Assembly (NCBI RefSeq): GCF_000299895.1
Contig: NZ_AMRG01000007.1
Span: forward strand, 85,451-149,450
Source: Idiomarina xiamenensis 10-D-4
GTDB taxonomy: Bacteria > Pseudomonadota > Gammaproteobacteria > Enterobacterales > Alteromonadaceae
Direction of reading: 5' to 3'
Length of the DNA stretch: 64,000 nucleotides
Below the pieces are notes generated by a model. It saw only the letters and a list, made by a program, of their open reading frames with translations. It searched no databases and was not told where the DNA came from. Below, in pieces: positions 10,162 to 19,686 of the stretch; position 1 is the first letter of the stretch, and the number at the start of each line of letters is the position of its first letter. The position numbers and the translations under genes were made by a program.

Positions 10162-10981
10162 CAGCGGCGCTAGGCACACCGCTATGAAAGCGCAACTGGT
10201 CGTCGCTAGCCTTAATCAACTGCGCTTCCCATTCGCCAAACTGCGTAATACGCGCAGCAATTGGCTGACCAGCTAAGCGCTCTGCTAACTGCAAATAATC
10301 TTGATAATGACGCGCTTCTGAGCGCAACAGCGACACATAAAACTGTTGTAACTCGCTATCTATGTATGGCGCCAGCGCAGCAAAGCGTTCACACGAGCGC
10401 GCCTCGATATAGGCGCCGATGATCAATTTATCCACCAGTGCCGCCGGTTCGTGTGTACGCACATGGCGTAGTAAACCAGCCGCATAACCTGACGCCGGTA
10501 AATGACCAATAGCCAATTGCCGTTGCTGAATGATTTGCAGCACTTGATCAAAATGATGCAATTCTTCTTTGATAAGCCGCATCATTTTATCGACGATGTC
10601 GTCGCTATATGGCAGATCAGGTTGCGCGGTAAGTGCGTTGGCGACGCCATTTTTTTTCGCGCTGGTTAACGGTCGTTGATTATCACCATGCTGTAGCTGG
10701 CGATAAACAAAATCCTCGTAGGGTTTCAACCATTGCAATAACGCCTCACCGCTGCTTTGATCGAGCGCATAACGACGTAGCAAAAATGCGGCACTCTGCG
10801 CAGCTTTTAATTCGCAGCGCATATGGTCATTCAAAATCACCGCCAACACTTGCGGTTGCCGCGCCGCCTCTAACCATGCTTGCGGTGTGCGACAATGTAA
10901 GAAAGTGTCGATTGGTGCCAGTAACGATTGATACGGTGCTAACAACGGTTGAATCGGTTTTGATAAAGCGGCTTGCGACAA
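10127..10981 (-). CDS. miaE: tRNA 2-methylthio-N6-isopentenyladenosine hydroxylase
   Basis: A 284-residue MiaE, a diiron monooxygenase that hydroxylates ms2i6A37 next to the tRNA anticodon. Carboxylate and His ligands of the diiron site are visible in EELHHFDQVL, AYIEARSCERFAAL and SEARHYQDYLQL. The best start is TTG at 10979-10981, with AGGA seven bases upstream; there is no closer ATG. The N-terminal 25 residues are Ala/Pro/Leu rich. Its 3' end overlaps lpxH by 35 bases on the opposite strand. Confidence 0.92.
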   Translation of the reverse strand: MSQAALSKPIQPLLAPYQSLLAPIDTFLHCRTPQAWLEAARQPQVLAVILNDHMRCELKAAQSAAFLLRRYALDQSSGEALLQWLKPYEDFVYRQLQHGDNQRPLTSAKKNGVANALTAQPDLPYSDDIVDKMMRLIKEELHHFDQVLQIIQQRQLAIGHLPASGYAAGLLRHVRTHEPAALVDKLIIGAYIEARSCERFAALAPYIDSELQQFYVSLLRSEARHYQDYLQLAERLAGQPIAARITQFGEWEAQLIKASDDQLRFHSGVPSAAAIEAATQLSAT

Positions 10982-11051
10982 AGTAACGTTCCTAGAATCA
11001 TTTTATGTCGGCCATTATCCCAAGTTGTAAAAAATACGTCCAGTAAAGCGC

Positions 11052-11082
11052 TTGACAGGCATCAAAAACTCGTCAATATAAA
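11052..11082 (+). promoter_or_regulatory. Candidate sigma70 promoter of the Yip1-family gene
   Basis: A perfect TTGACA at 11052-11057 is followed, 19 bases on, by TATAAA at 11077-11082. It lies about 70 bases before the Yip1-family start codon. The spacer is slightly long. Confidence 0.45.
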
Positions 11083-11150
11083 TCATTAGGTGGTGTAATT
11101 TTCATCATTTATAACAATAATGTTAAGCGGTACCAAATAAGGGGGTCGCT

Positions 11151-11747
11151 ATGATTCTGAACCACATCTGGGGTTTATACGCGCATCCAGTTGACGAGTG
11201 GCGCACTATCGACCAGCGTCACGAGAGTTTTCTCTATGCGTTTACTCATATTCTTGTCGTTGCCATATTGCCCTGCCTCGCCGCTTATTATGCGTCGGCG
11301 CATTTGGGTTGGAGTATCGGCGCACGGGATACCATCTTTTTAACCCAAAACAGTGCCGTCACCATGGCGGTATTGATGTACATCGGCATGATCGTCGCGG
11401 TTTTTGCCTTGGCTTATCTGATTCATTGGATGGCAAAAACTTTTGGCGCTTCGCCCAGCTATACGCAATCGTTAGAACTGGCAGCTTACACCGCTACGCC
11501 AGCGATGATGTCTGGTATCGCGGCACTGTATCCTGAGCTATGGTTCGTGACCATGGCCTTTCTAGCCGGTATCGCCTACTCGGTTTACTTGCTATATGCC
11601 GGTGTGCCGATTTTAATGCACATTCCCGAAGAGCGCGGTTTCTTGTATTCCAGCTCAGTGGTGACCGCCGGTTTGATCTTAATGGTTATTCTAATGGTCT
11701 CATCAGCCATTCTTTGGACTAACGGTTTGATGCCGCAGTATCAATAA
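11151..11747 (+). CDS. Yip1-family inner-membrane protein
   Basis: A 198-residue integral membrane protein with about five hydrophobic helices, near residues 26-46, 70-100, 115-130, 133-155 and 165-190. The opening MILNHIWGLYAHPVDEWRTI, with a WxxP-type region before the first helix, is typical of bacterial Yip1/DUF1282 proteins. Their function in bacteria is not known. AGGGGG at 11140-11145 precedes ATG 11151. It is a single-gene unit with its own candidate promoter and terminator. Confidence 0.8.
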   Translation: MILNHIWGLYAHPVDEWRTIDQRHESFLYAFTHILVVAILPCLAAYYASAHLGWSIGARDTIFLTQNSAVTMAVLMYIGMIVAVFALAYLIHWMAKTFGASPSYTQSLELAAYTATPAMMSGIAALYPELWFVTMAFLAGIAYSVYLLYAGVPILMHIPEERGFLYSSSVVTAGLILMVILMVSSAILWTNGLMPQYQ

Positions 11748-11780
11748 ACGATTAAGCTCAGGCATAACATATAACGATAT

Positions 11781-11810
11781 CAGCCCTGCATCGACAGGGC
11801 TGATTTTTTT
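11781..11810 (+). terminator. Intrinsic terminator after the Yip1-family gene
   Basis: CAGCCCTG and CAGGGCTG pair around a six-base loop and are followed by ATTTTTTT. Confidence 0.92.
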
Positions 11811-11837
11811 ACTAACGATAACTCACATGGCAACACA

Positions 11838-13553
11838 TCAATCTCTGGCAGCAATGTAGCGCTGATATTTTTTCGGTTTAAGCTGTTCAATATCGACTAA
11901 CACCAAGCCATCGATGGAATCGGAAAAATCCGGGTCGACACCAAAGTCTAGAAACTGTACGCCATCGCCATCACACAGTTCGCTGTATTGCTTATACAGT
12001 GTTGGAATGGCCACGCCCATATGTGCTAACTGATGTTTCAGGGTGCTGAAATCGGCTTTGTAGTCATCGCCCACGAACAGCTCATTCAAGCTGCCAGCAG
12101 CTTGGCTGACGAAAGGGTTGTGATGGCGCGCCATAGCAGTTTGTGTGGCCGGAAAATATAACCGATAAAAATGTACCAGTAGTTCCCGCGCTTGAATCGG
12201 TAACGCACTACTAATACTGACCGAACCGAATAAATAACGATACTGCGGATGTTTACGCAATAAAGCGCCAATACCTATCCAAAGATACTCTAGGCTGCGC
12301 TTGCCCCAGTAGCGAGGCTGTACAAAGCTGCGTCCCAGCTCCAAACCATGAGCAAAAATCGGCTGCATGGCAGCCTCATCAAAATCGAACAAGCTGTCGC
12401 TATATAAATGACCACGGCCCTTACTCGCATTAATTTTTGCCGTATCACCTAACCGATAAGCGCCGGCAATTTCAAGATCGTCCGCATCCCACAGCAGTAA
12501 ATGATAATACTCGGTGTCATAACTATCTAAATCACGGCGCTGTAAGGTGCCCTCTCCCACGGCTCGGAACGCCACTTCACGCAGACGACCGATCTCTCGC
12601 AAAATCGGTGAACTACCTTGGTACTGGTATAAATAAATATGCTTGTTATCAAAAGTTTTGCCTAAGCACTCGCATTGTTCCACTGCCGCTTTTAACGCCT
12701 GCCTTTGCTCTGGCCAAGCGATGGCCGATTGCGTGTTAAACATGCCATTTTTATCATGGCCGATACGATATAAATGCTTTTTAAACAGCTTAACCTTGGC
12801 GGGTAATGGAATTTGATTACCGGCAAATGCCGAGAACGGCACCAACTCACCAATGCGCATGTTGATGTTATTGGCTTGCTGGCGGAACATTTCTTTCACC
12901 AGCAACATGGTCGCTAATGGCTTATAGACCATCGACGCGCCGTAAAACCAAGCCGAATTACGGGCATCGATAAAGACGGGCAAAATAGGCGCCTGCGCAG
13001 TCATTGCCATACGTAAAAAACCGGCTCGCCAACGGGTATCGCGCACGCCATTGGGACGTAAACGTGACACTTCACCGGAAGGAAAAATGATCAACGCTGC
13101 ATCGTCATTTAAATGCTGATTGATACGTTGTAAATCGCCGCGCTGTGTGGTGCCACCAAATACCCGTACCGGCAACAATAAGTCGGCTAACGGCGGCAGC
13201 TCGGCCAGTAGGTCGTTGGCAACGACCTTCACATCGGGCCGAACCTTGCTGACCATTTTCAATAGCGCCAAACCATCAAGCGATCCGATCGGATGATTGG
13301 CAATGATCACCACCCGCCCATGACTTGGAATATTGTCTAATTCGGTGTCGCGAACCGAGTAGGTAAAATTGAAATAATCGAGCACTTGCTCGACAAACTC
13401 TATGCCGTGTAAATGCGGATATTGCGCAGCAAATTGAGTAAACTCGCGCTCATGGATCAAGTTGCGTAACAACCACGTGGCCGGCCGTTGTAGCCAAGGC
13501 TTGCCCTGCAATTGCGGAAGGTTTTCTTGCAGCAAACGTTCAGCGCTTATCAT
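11838..13553 (-). CDS. Two-domain acyltransferase (PlsC-like plus GNAT-like), OlsF type
   Basis: A 571-residue fusion. Residues about 60-270 are a PlsC/LPLAT acyltransferase with the HX4D motif in NHPIGSLD and an FPSGEVSR motif. Residues about 300-540 are an OlsB-like N-acyltransferase domain, with REVAFRAVGEGT, a DSYDTEYYHLLLWD strand and LELGRSFVQPRYWGKRSLEYLW. This order matches OlsF-type bifunctional enzymes, which make ornithine lipids by N-acylating ornithine and then O-acylating lyso-ornithine lipid. I infer ornithine or a related aminolipid as product; the amino acid used cannot be told. It is convergent with the Yip1 gene and divergent from the symporter. Confidence 0.8.
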   Translation of the reverse strand: MISAERLLQENLPQLQGKPWLQRPATWLLRNLIHEREFTQFAAQYPHLHGIEFVEQVLDYFNFTYSVRDTELDNIPSHGRVVIIANHPIGSLDGLALLKMVSKVRPDVKVVANDLLAELPPLADLLLPVRVFGGTTQRGDLQRINQHLNDDAALIIFPSGEVSRLRPNGVRDTRWRAGFLRMAMTAQAPILPVFIDARNSAWFYGASMVYKPLATMLLVKEMFRQQANNINMRIGELVPFSAFAGNQIPLPAKVKLFKKHLYRIGHDKNGMFNTQSAIAWPEQRQALKAAVEQCECLGKTFDNKHIYLYQYQGSSPILREIGRLREVAFRAVGEGTLQRRDLDSYDTEYYHLLLWDADDLEIAGAYRLGDTAKINASKGRGHLYSDSLFDFDEAAMQPIFAHGLELGRSFVQPRYWGKRSLEYLWIGIGALLRKHPQYRYLFGSVSISSALPIQARELLVHFYRLYFPATQTAMARHHNPFVSQAAGSLNELFVGDDYKADFSTLKHQLAHMGVAIPTLYKQYSELCDGDGVQFLDFGVDPDFSDSIDGLVLVDIEQLKPKKYQRYIAARD

Positions 13554-13731
13554 CGGTTTCGCTCCAGCCTATCGATAAACAATAAGGCAAGTATAGGACA
13601 GCTGCGTGACAGTCGCGTGGCGAAACCATGTCATTGATATGACAACAGCCCGCGATTCGCCGAATACAGACTTTGGTGAGACACCGATATCTGGTAGTCT
13701 AGCGCGGTTATCTATCATTTGCGGATGTTTT

Positions 13732-15018
13732 ATGAGCAATTCTAAGAAAAAACTCAGTCTCACCTCGCGCATTATCATCGGTATGGTGGCGGGGATCATC
13801 GTCGGTTCAATCTTGCGTTACGGTATTGGCGAAGCACAGTGGGTCGATGAATACCTGACCAATGGTCTTTTTCACATCATTGGTCAGATATTCATTACTT
13901 CACTGAAAATGTTAGTGGTGCCGTTAGTATTTGTGTCGCTGGTGGTGGGTACTTGCTCACTCAGCGATCCAAGTAAACTCGGTCGTTTAGGTGGTAAAGC
14001 CGTCGGTATGTATTTAATTACCACCGCCATTGCTATCAGTTTAGCCATTGCTGCGGCGATGTTTGTTAAACCCGGCGAGGGTGTTGAACGCCAAGCTGAC
14101 ACCACCTACAGCGCAGCCGAGGCACCATCGCTAGTTGATGTGGTCATTGGCCTATTTCCTGACAACCCGATTCAGGCGATGGCCGAAGGCAATATGCTGC
14201 AAGTCATCGTATTCGCGTTGCTGTTCGGTATCGCCGTAGCACTGGTGGGCGAATCGGGTCAACGCATCAAGTCGTTCTTTGAAGATATCAATGAAGTGAT
14301 CATGAAATTGGTGGTCATTTTGATGAACCTAGCGCCCTATGGGGTGTTTGCCTTAATGGCGAAGCTGTTTGTCGAAACCGGGTTAGAGACTATCGGTAAC
14401 TTGGCAAAATATTTTGTCTTAGTGCTGGTGGTATTATTTGTTCACGCATTGGTGACTTACCCGATATTGTTGCGTCTGCTGGCGCGTGTCAGCCCGATGA
14501 TGTTCTTGCGCAAAATGCGTGATGCACAAATTTTTGGTTTTACCACCGCCAGTAGTAATGCGACGCTACCGATAACGCTCGAAACGGTCACCAAACGTAT
14601 GGGGGTTAGCAACAGCGTTGGCTCTTTCACGGTACCGCTAGGCGCGACGATTAACATGGATGGCACCGCCATTATGCAGGGTGTCGCAACGGTTTTTATC
14701 GCCCAAGTATATGGGCTTGATTTAACCGTTGCCGATTACCTAATGGTGATCCTAACCGCGACGCTAGCCTCGGTCGGCACTGCCGGCGTGCCCGGCGTAG
14801 GCCTGATCATGTTAGCGATGGTACTGCAACAGGTCGGTTTGCCGGTCGAAGGTATCGGCTTGATCATCGGCGTCGACCGCTTGTTAGATATGACTCGCAC
14901 GGCGGTCAATATCACCGGTGATTCAATGGTCAGTATGGTGGTCGCGCGCAGCGAAGGCGACTTAGACGAGGATGTCTTTAACGACAAAGACGCCGGTAAA
15001 AAGCTTGAAGAGCTGTAA
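13732..15018 (+). CDS. Dicarboxylate/amino acid:cation symporter (DAACS)
   Basis: A 428-residue symporter of the GltP/DctA family. Family signatures include the serine-rich hairpin (TTASSNATLPITLE), GATINMDGTAIMQG in helix 7, and SVGTAGVPGVGLIMLAM with DRLLDMTRTAVNITGD for substrate binding. The Arg in the last motif favours an acidic substrate such as glutamate, aspartate or a C4-dicarboxylate. The open frame extends upstream, but ATG 13732 (MSNSKKKLS) begins directly before the first helix and is the natural start. It is a single-gene unit closed by a terminator. Confidence 0.9.
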   Translation: MSNSKKKLSLTSRIIIGMVAGIIVGSILRYGIGEAQWVDEYLTNGLFHIIGQIFITSLKMLVVPLVFVSLVVGTCSLSDPSKLGRLGGKAVGMYLITTAIAISLAIAAAMFVKPGEGVERQADTTYSAAEAPSLVDVVIGLFPDNPIQAMAEGNMLQVIVFALLFGIAVALVGESGQRIKSFFEDINEVIMKLVVILMNLAPYGVFALMAKLFVETGLETIGNLAKYFVLVLVVLFVHALVTYPILLRLLARVSPMMFLRKMRDAQIFGFTTASSNATLPITLETVTKRMGVSNSVGSFTVPLGATINMDGTAIMQGVATVFIAQVYGLDLTVADYLMVILTATLASVGTAGVPGVGLIMLAMVLQQVGLPVEGIGLIIGVDRLLDMTRTAVNITGDSMVSMVVARSEGDLDEDVFNDKDAGKKLEEL

Positions 15019-15040
15019 TGACTAAGCACTCATGTTAATT

Positions 15041-15069
15041 AAAAAGGCGCCGGCTTCGGCGCCTTTTTA
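15041..15069. terminator. Bidirectional intrinsic terminator
   Basis: GGCGCCG-GCTT-CGGCGCC is flanked by AAAAA on the left and TTTTTAT on the right. It ends the symporter transcript and also sohB on the other strand. Confidence 0.93.
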
Positions 15070-15080
15070 TTAGTTAGCCC

Positions 15081-16073
15081 TTAAGGTTGCTTTAAGCTAC
15101 CAATAAATGCGTGCACCATCGCCGACACAGCGCCTGATAAGCGTTGCGACAAGGCTTTCTTGCTGATGTATTTGACTTGGTATAAGTGATAGTCATTAGC
15201 CTGTCGCATCAACACGTCGTCGCTGGTCATGATATCGTCCACTAAACCTTGTTCGATGGCTTGTTGACCGGTCCAGACTTCGCCGGTGGCGATACGGTCA
15301 ATGTCCAATTCTGGGCGGTGTTGTTGAATATGCGCCTTAAACTGACCATGAATGGCTTCTAAATCTTGCTTAAACTTACGCCTCCCTTCGTCGGTGTTTT
15401 CACCAAACAGCGTCAACGTACGTTTGTATTCACCTGCGGTTAACTGTTCGTAATCGACATCATGTTTTTTTAAGAAACGATGAAAATTAGGGATTTGCGC
15501 CACCACGCCGACCGAACCGATTAAAGCAAACGGCGCCGCATAAATTTTATGGGCAACACTGGCCATCATATAACCACCGCTAGCCGCGACTTTATCGACG
15601 GCTACCGCCACCTGCATACCATGGTCTTTTAAACGCTGTAGCTGAGCAGCTCCCAAGCCATAACCATTAACCGTACCCCCGCCGCTTTCTAAACGAATGA
15701 GCGCAATATCTTTATCGGTCGCAACCTGCAGAATCGCATTTACTTCGCGTCTGAGCTGGTCAACTTCTTTAGCATCGATACTGCCGTTAAAGTCCATCAC
15801 AAACAGGCGTTGGTCGTGCTGCTGTTCACGCTTGCGTGCCTGTTTGACGGCTTTTGCCGCCGCTTTGCGCTGCTTCTTTTGTAGCATTTGCAAGCGCATT
15901 TGATCGGCCTGAGCCTTCATCTGTTCTGACAGGTCAATTAATTTCAACTCTCCCTTACTGCTACCCTTTTGCTTTTGTGCCGCACCCGCAACGGCGCTGA
16001 TGACCAGCATCAATGCCACCACCAGAATAATCGCCTTGAGTAAAAAAGCGCCAATATCCGCGATAAATTCCAC
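15081..16073 (-). CDS. sohB: Inner-membrane serine protease SohB (S49)
   Basis: A 330-residue S49 peptidase. One N-terminal membrane helix (about 10-33) is followed by a basic coiled region rich in Gln and Lys (50-95), typical of SohB. The protease domain contains LIRLESGGGTVNGYG, then AASGGYMMASVAHKIYA with the nucleophile Ser in the SGGYM motif, and the general-base Lys further on. It cleaves membrane or secreted peptides at the inner membrane. The start at 16073 has AAGGAG (AATTAAGGAGTTTAC) upstream. It is downstream of, and same-strand with, the lipase gene, but separated by a terminator. Confidence 0.92.
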   Translation of the reverse strand: MEFIADIGAFLLKAIILVVALMLVISAVAGAAQKQKGSSKGELKLIDLSEQMKAQADQMRLQMLQKKQRKAAAKAVKQARKREQQHDQRLFVMDFNGSIDAKEVDQLRREVNAILQVATDKDIALIRLESGGGTVNGYGLGAAQLQRLKDHGMQVAVAVDKVAASGGYMMASVAHKIYAAPFALIGSVGVVAQIPNFHRFLKKHDVDYEQLTAGEYKRTLTLFGENTDEGRRKFKQDLEAIHGQFKAHIQQHRPELDIDRIATGEVWTGQQAIEQGLVDDIMTSDDVLMRQANDYHLYQVKYISKKALSQRLSGAVSAMVHAFIGSLKQP

Positions 16074-16099
16074 CTGTAAACTCCTTAATTAGCAAGGCT

Positions 16100-16133
16100 A
16101 GAATAAATAAAGGCCGACGCATGCGTCGGCCTT
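16100..16133 (-). terminator. Intrinsic terminator of the VolA-like lipase gene
   Basis: A long perfect palindrome, GGCCGACGCATGCGTCGGCC, is followed on the minus strand by TTTATTTATT, just past the lipase stop codon. Confidence 0.85.
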
Positions 16134-16167
16134 AAATTACCTTTACACCGCTTGAGAGCGAGTGTTT

Positions 16168-18585
16168 TTACTGCTTAACAACACTCTCATTAGTGATAGG
16201 CAGCACGGTTGCACCTGAGGCGAACCATGCACCGATTTCCGTCTGCATCTCTTGAGTAGCCGCTGCAGAGGCAGTTGGATCAACCAATGAGCTATGTGAG
16301 CCCTCAACAAAACGTACCGCACCCGAGACAGTAGCACCGTCAGCACCGGCTGTCGTGCTGCTCACGGCAGCCAATTGTAACAAGCGGATAAGAGGCTCTG
16401 TGCCGGCTAACGGCTTGTTCTCAACGCTGTTAGGGATAACCTGGTCAGCACTGCCTTCGCTGCCATTACCCACCACTTCAATCAGGTGAATAGGTGTTTC
16501 GTTGGCACGAATAGTGGCTGCATAGTTAACTGGGTCAGCAGAGTCGACCACGGTTTGCGCAGCAAATGCGAACTGCTCAAAGGTAGCATTGATTTGCGCC
16601 AGTTGGCTGTCACTCAAGGCACCGATGAACTGTGGATACACATTTTCTAGCAAGGTAGCAAAAGCGGGAGTACCCGGTGCGATACCTTGCGCCGCAGCAG
16701 CATTATCCGCGGTAGCTTTAAATTCTGCGCTGGCAGCGTACAGCAACTGGCTCTTAATGGTCGTAGAGAACGATGGCGACGCTAACAAGAAGTTAGCGAT
16801 GCTGCCACCCGGCATACCGAGTGTACTTGCACGTACCGCAAATAAACCGTTCGCTTGCGCCGGGAATGCGTCTGGCAACGCACTGTTGGTTAACGCAGTA
16901 AAGCCGGTACCGGCGATAGCGCCCAACGAGTGTCCAACAAAATAGACACGCGACACATCTAAGGTCTCACCGTCGTTAGCAACAAAGCCATTCAAGCTCA
17001 CTCGTAAACCTAATAAATCGGCAATTGACTGACGCAAGTTATCGCGCGTTACCAACAAATTGCTGAGGTTCATGTAGTTGGTCACGCTGACGGTCGACGC
17101 ATTGATGTCGTCAGTGCCATCCTGATCGACGTCAAAGCCGCGTTCACCATGCAATGGGTGGTCAATCGCAACCGCCGCAAAACCATTCAACGCTAACATA
17201 CCCGCAATAGGTAGCAGGCTATCTTTATTAGCCGTAATACCGTGTTGGAAAATCACCACTGGCCAGCCGTTAGCCGGCGCCGCCGCAAACGGCTCTAAGC
17301 CCTGTGCTTGACGCACCGCATTGACGGTTGCCAGATCCGGAATGGTCACCCGAGCCGGCACCACTTTATCACTTTGCTTAGCGGGGATTGGGTTAACTTT
17401 GGTCAAGTTGCGCTCGCTATCGATACCAATATCGATACAGTTGTTGGCCGGGTTATAAGTATCAGGGTTGCTTGGGTCAACCCCCACGCTGCCCGGATCC
17501 AGTTCACCCGCTTGAATAGCACCTAAAACCGTTACGGGGCTATCGCAAGCCGCACGCCAGCGGCGATTCAAAGGTGCAGTTGGGTTTTCCGCCGATGGTG
17601 AGCCTAAGTAATAATTTAAGGTCACTTGACCACCGTACAGCTTAGCGGTTGATGCCACCGCATAGGCAGGGTTGCTCGGATCGTTAGGCAAACGACCCGC
17701 GTTAACTAGCGCATCAGCTACCGTAATACCGGTGTTCATCGCTTGTAACGCTGGCGTACCGGTACCTGAATACTGCTGTGCGTAACGCGCTTTGATCACG
17801 CCTAACACGTCACCCACCGACTGCGTGGTGAAGTTGCTAGACATAATCACGGTATCGGTATCAACACCAAAAGCCGCCATCGCGCCTTCATAGCTGTTAA
17901 TCAACGCTTGCAGGTTCTGCGCGCTGGCGTCACCCGATACCGGCGATTCATCAACAGGGCGTTTCATCAAGTTATAAGTTTGCGATGGCACCACATCGCG
18001 CCCTAACGAATCTTGAATTTGATTGGTTAGCGCTACCACATAGCCGGTTTTCGGTTGCAATGGACGTAGCGGGACGACTGCCAAACCGTTTGCTCCGGTC
18101 GCCGATACCACAAAGTCTTCACCGTAAGTTAATTCACCAGTAATGGCGCAAACTGCCGCGGGCGATGCCGCTGCACATTCACTGCTGACACTGCTACCAC
18201 CTTGCACGGCACTAAATACACGTACGGCGCCGGCTTGGGTTACGCTATTGGCGTCGACAGTGACTTGGTTGCCACTTTTATCGGTCGGTAAAGAAAACGA
18301 GAAAGTTAAGGTTGAGTGGGTACCCCAGCCATCTAAGCCATTGATCGCGACTTGCGGATCGGCGCTATCGTCGGGGTCATCCACGGGAATATTTAAGGTT
18401 AAATCGGTGGTACCACTGAGCAAAATGTTGCTAGGCACAGGAATGACGCTGTTAGTCGGATCAAACACCGCGCGGGTTGCCGCAATTGTGACTTCCTCGT
18501 CAGTTAACGGTGCTTCGTCACCACTGCCGCAACCGACGAGGCCTAATGCAGAGCCAATTGCCAATGGGAGTAGAAGTTTCTTCAT
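16168..18585 (-). CDS. VolA/Pla-1-family surface lipase lipoprotein
   Basis: An 805-residue exported lipoprotein with signal MKKLLLPLAIGSALGLVGC and lipobox LVGC. A beta-rich N-terminal region (about 30-400) precedes an alpha/beta-hydrolase with an oxyanion-hole segment VIFQHGITANKDS and nucleophile motif VGHSLGA. A catalytic His is probable near the C terminus in VEGSHSSLVDP. This layout matches VolA/Pla-1 outer-membrane lysophospholipases of Vibrio and relatives, which release fatty acids from host or environmental phospholipids. An upstream ATG (18603) exists, but GGGGA just before ATG 18585 and the normal lipoprotein signal favour 18585. Confidence 0.88.
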   Translation of the reverse strand: MKKLLLPLAIGSALGLVGCGSGDEAPLTDEEVTIAATRAVFDPTNSVIPVPSNILLSGTTDLTLNIPVDDPDDSADPQVAINGLDGWGTHSTLTFSFSLPTDKSGNQVTVDANSVTQAGAVRVFSAVQGGSSVSSECAAASPAAVCAITGELTYGEDFVVSATGANGLAVVPLRPLQPKTGYVVALTNQIQDSLGRDVVPSQTYNLMKRPVDESPVSGDASAQNLQALINSYEGAMAAFGVDTDTVIMSSNFTTQSVGDVLGVIKARYAQQYSGTGTPALQAMNTGITVADALVNAGRLPNDPSNPAYAVASTAKLYGGQVTLNYYLGSPSAENPTAPLNRRWRAACDSPVTVLGAIQAGELDPGSVGVDPSNPDTYNPANNCIDIGIDSERNLTKVNPIPAKQSDKVVPARVTIPDLATVNAVRQAQGLEPFAAAPANGWPVVIFQHGITANKDSLLPIAGMLALNGFAAVAIDHPLHGERGFDVDQDGTDDINASTVSVTNYMNLSNLLVTRDNLRQSIADLLGLRVSLNGFVANDGETLDVSRVYFVGHSLGAIAGTGFTALTNSALPDAFPAQANGLFAVRASTLGMPGGSIANFLLASPSFSTTIKSQLLYAASAEFKATADNAAAAQGIAPGTPAFATLLENVYPQFIGALSDSQLAQINATFEQFAFAAQTVVDSADPVNYAATIRANETPIHLIEVVGNGSEGSADQVIPNSVENKPLAGTEPLIRLLQLAAVSSTTAGADGATVSGAVRFVEGSHSSLVDPTASAAATQEMQTEIGAWFASGATVLPITNESVVKQ

Positions 18586-18948
18586 GAGATATCCCCAATC
18601 CATGTTTATGATTGTTATTGTTACGCGGCATCATACCGCGATTGTTGTTCTGCTGTCTGCTGTGCCACAAATTTCACAGCGATTAAACAACACAATTTGC
18701 GAATTTTTATACACCCACGCGCGATAACTTTAAAGGTTTTTTGTTTGAAATCATCGCTAACGGCTGCGATATCGCGTAAATGTCAGTACACTATAACCAA
18801 TTCGTGTACGCTACACTATGGTCATACCACTTCATCTCGTCAAATTTAGTTGCTGAAACGACGTTAGTCGAGTCCGAAGTCGATTTTTTCTCGTTGTATG
18901 GTGCTACACACACATCACGATTACATTTTGTATTAAAAAGAGAGTTGT
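18586..18948. other. Divergent intergenic region with an inverted repeat
   Basis: This 363-base AT-rich gap separates the lipase gene from the yciK remnant. It must hold promoters in both directions; TATAAA on the minus strand near 18709-18714 is a weak candidate for the lipase. The only clear structure is an inverted repeat, GTACAC at 18786-18791 and GTGTAC at 18804-18809 with a 12-base spacer, which has the look of a dimeric repressor site. An open frame at 18780-18989 has no coding look. Confidence 0.5.
18786..18809. repeat. Inverted repeat, possible operator
   Basis: GTACAC-N12-GTGTAC, a perfect six-base inverted repeat between divergent genes. No regulator can be assigned. Confidence 0.35.
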
Positions 18949-19672
18949 ATGTTTGCTTATCAGGCTCCTGCAGATTTATTGAAAGATAAAGTGATTTTGG
19001 TCACCGGTGCCGGTGACGGTATTGGTCGCTGTGCAGCGCTCACCTATGCACAACACGGTGCCAGCGTGATTTTATTGGGTCGCACCGTCAGTAAACTCGA
19101 AAGCGTTTATGATGAAATTGAAGCTCGTGGCGGCGCCACGCCCGCCATCGGGTGCAACTCGGCAACATTATCGCGATATGGCACAGACCATTATTGATCA
19201 GTTTGGTCGCCTCGACGGCTTATTACACAACGCAGGCTTGCTAGGGGTTATGTCGCCGTTTGCGCACATTGATGAAAAGAGTTGGAATGATGTCATGCAA
19301 GTCAACGTCAGTGCACAATTATGGATGACGCAAGGGTTATTACCGGCATTGCTCAAGGCCGAACAGCCCAGTATCGTCTTTACCTCGTCGGGTGTTGGTC
19401 GCAAAGGGCGCGCTTTTTGGGGCTCTTACGCTATCAGTAAGTTTGCCACCGAGGGCATGGCACAAGTCCTCGCTGACGAGTACGAAGGTAGCCCGCTACG
19501 TGTCAACGTGATCAATCCAGGTGGCACGCGCACCGCGATGCGCGCCAAGGCTTATCCGGCGGAGAACGCTAATAAGCTGCCAACCCCAGAAGACATTATG
19601 CCGCTATACCTATACTTAATGGGCGACGATAGTATTGGCACTCACGGTCAATCATTAGACGCGCAGGGCTGA
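18949..19672 (+). pseudogene. yciK: Frameshifted YciK-like short-chain dehydrogenase
   Basis: Two overlapping frames together make one SDR protein. The first (from ATG 18949) gives LKDKVILVTGAGDGIGRCAA, the NADP-binding glycine motif, up to about 19150. The other continues from about 19155 with HYRDMAQTIIDQFGRLDG, HNAGLLG, the catalytic SYAISK motif and NPGGTRTAMRAKAYP to the stop at 19672. Both halves closely follow E. coli YciK, an SDR oxidoreductase of unclear substrate. The joint near 19140-19160 seems to lack about 8-11 bases relative to an intact gene, so the frame is lost. Either a true inactivating deletion or a sequencing/assembly error; the rest is so well kept that a recent event or an error is likely. 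Confidence 0.85.
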
Positions 19673-19686
19673 GCCTGCGCGAGCCA

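Noticed and set aside
13606..13731. Upstream extension of the dicarboxylate symporter by 42 residues
   Set aside because: The extra residues are not transporter-like and cover the promoter region; ATG 13732 fits the family.
18780..18989. Open frame of 69 residues in the divergent region
   Set aside because: Overlaps the yciK start in another frame, lacks a ribosome site and resembles no protein.
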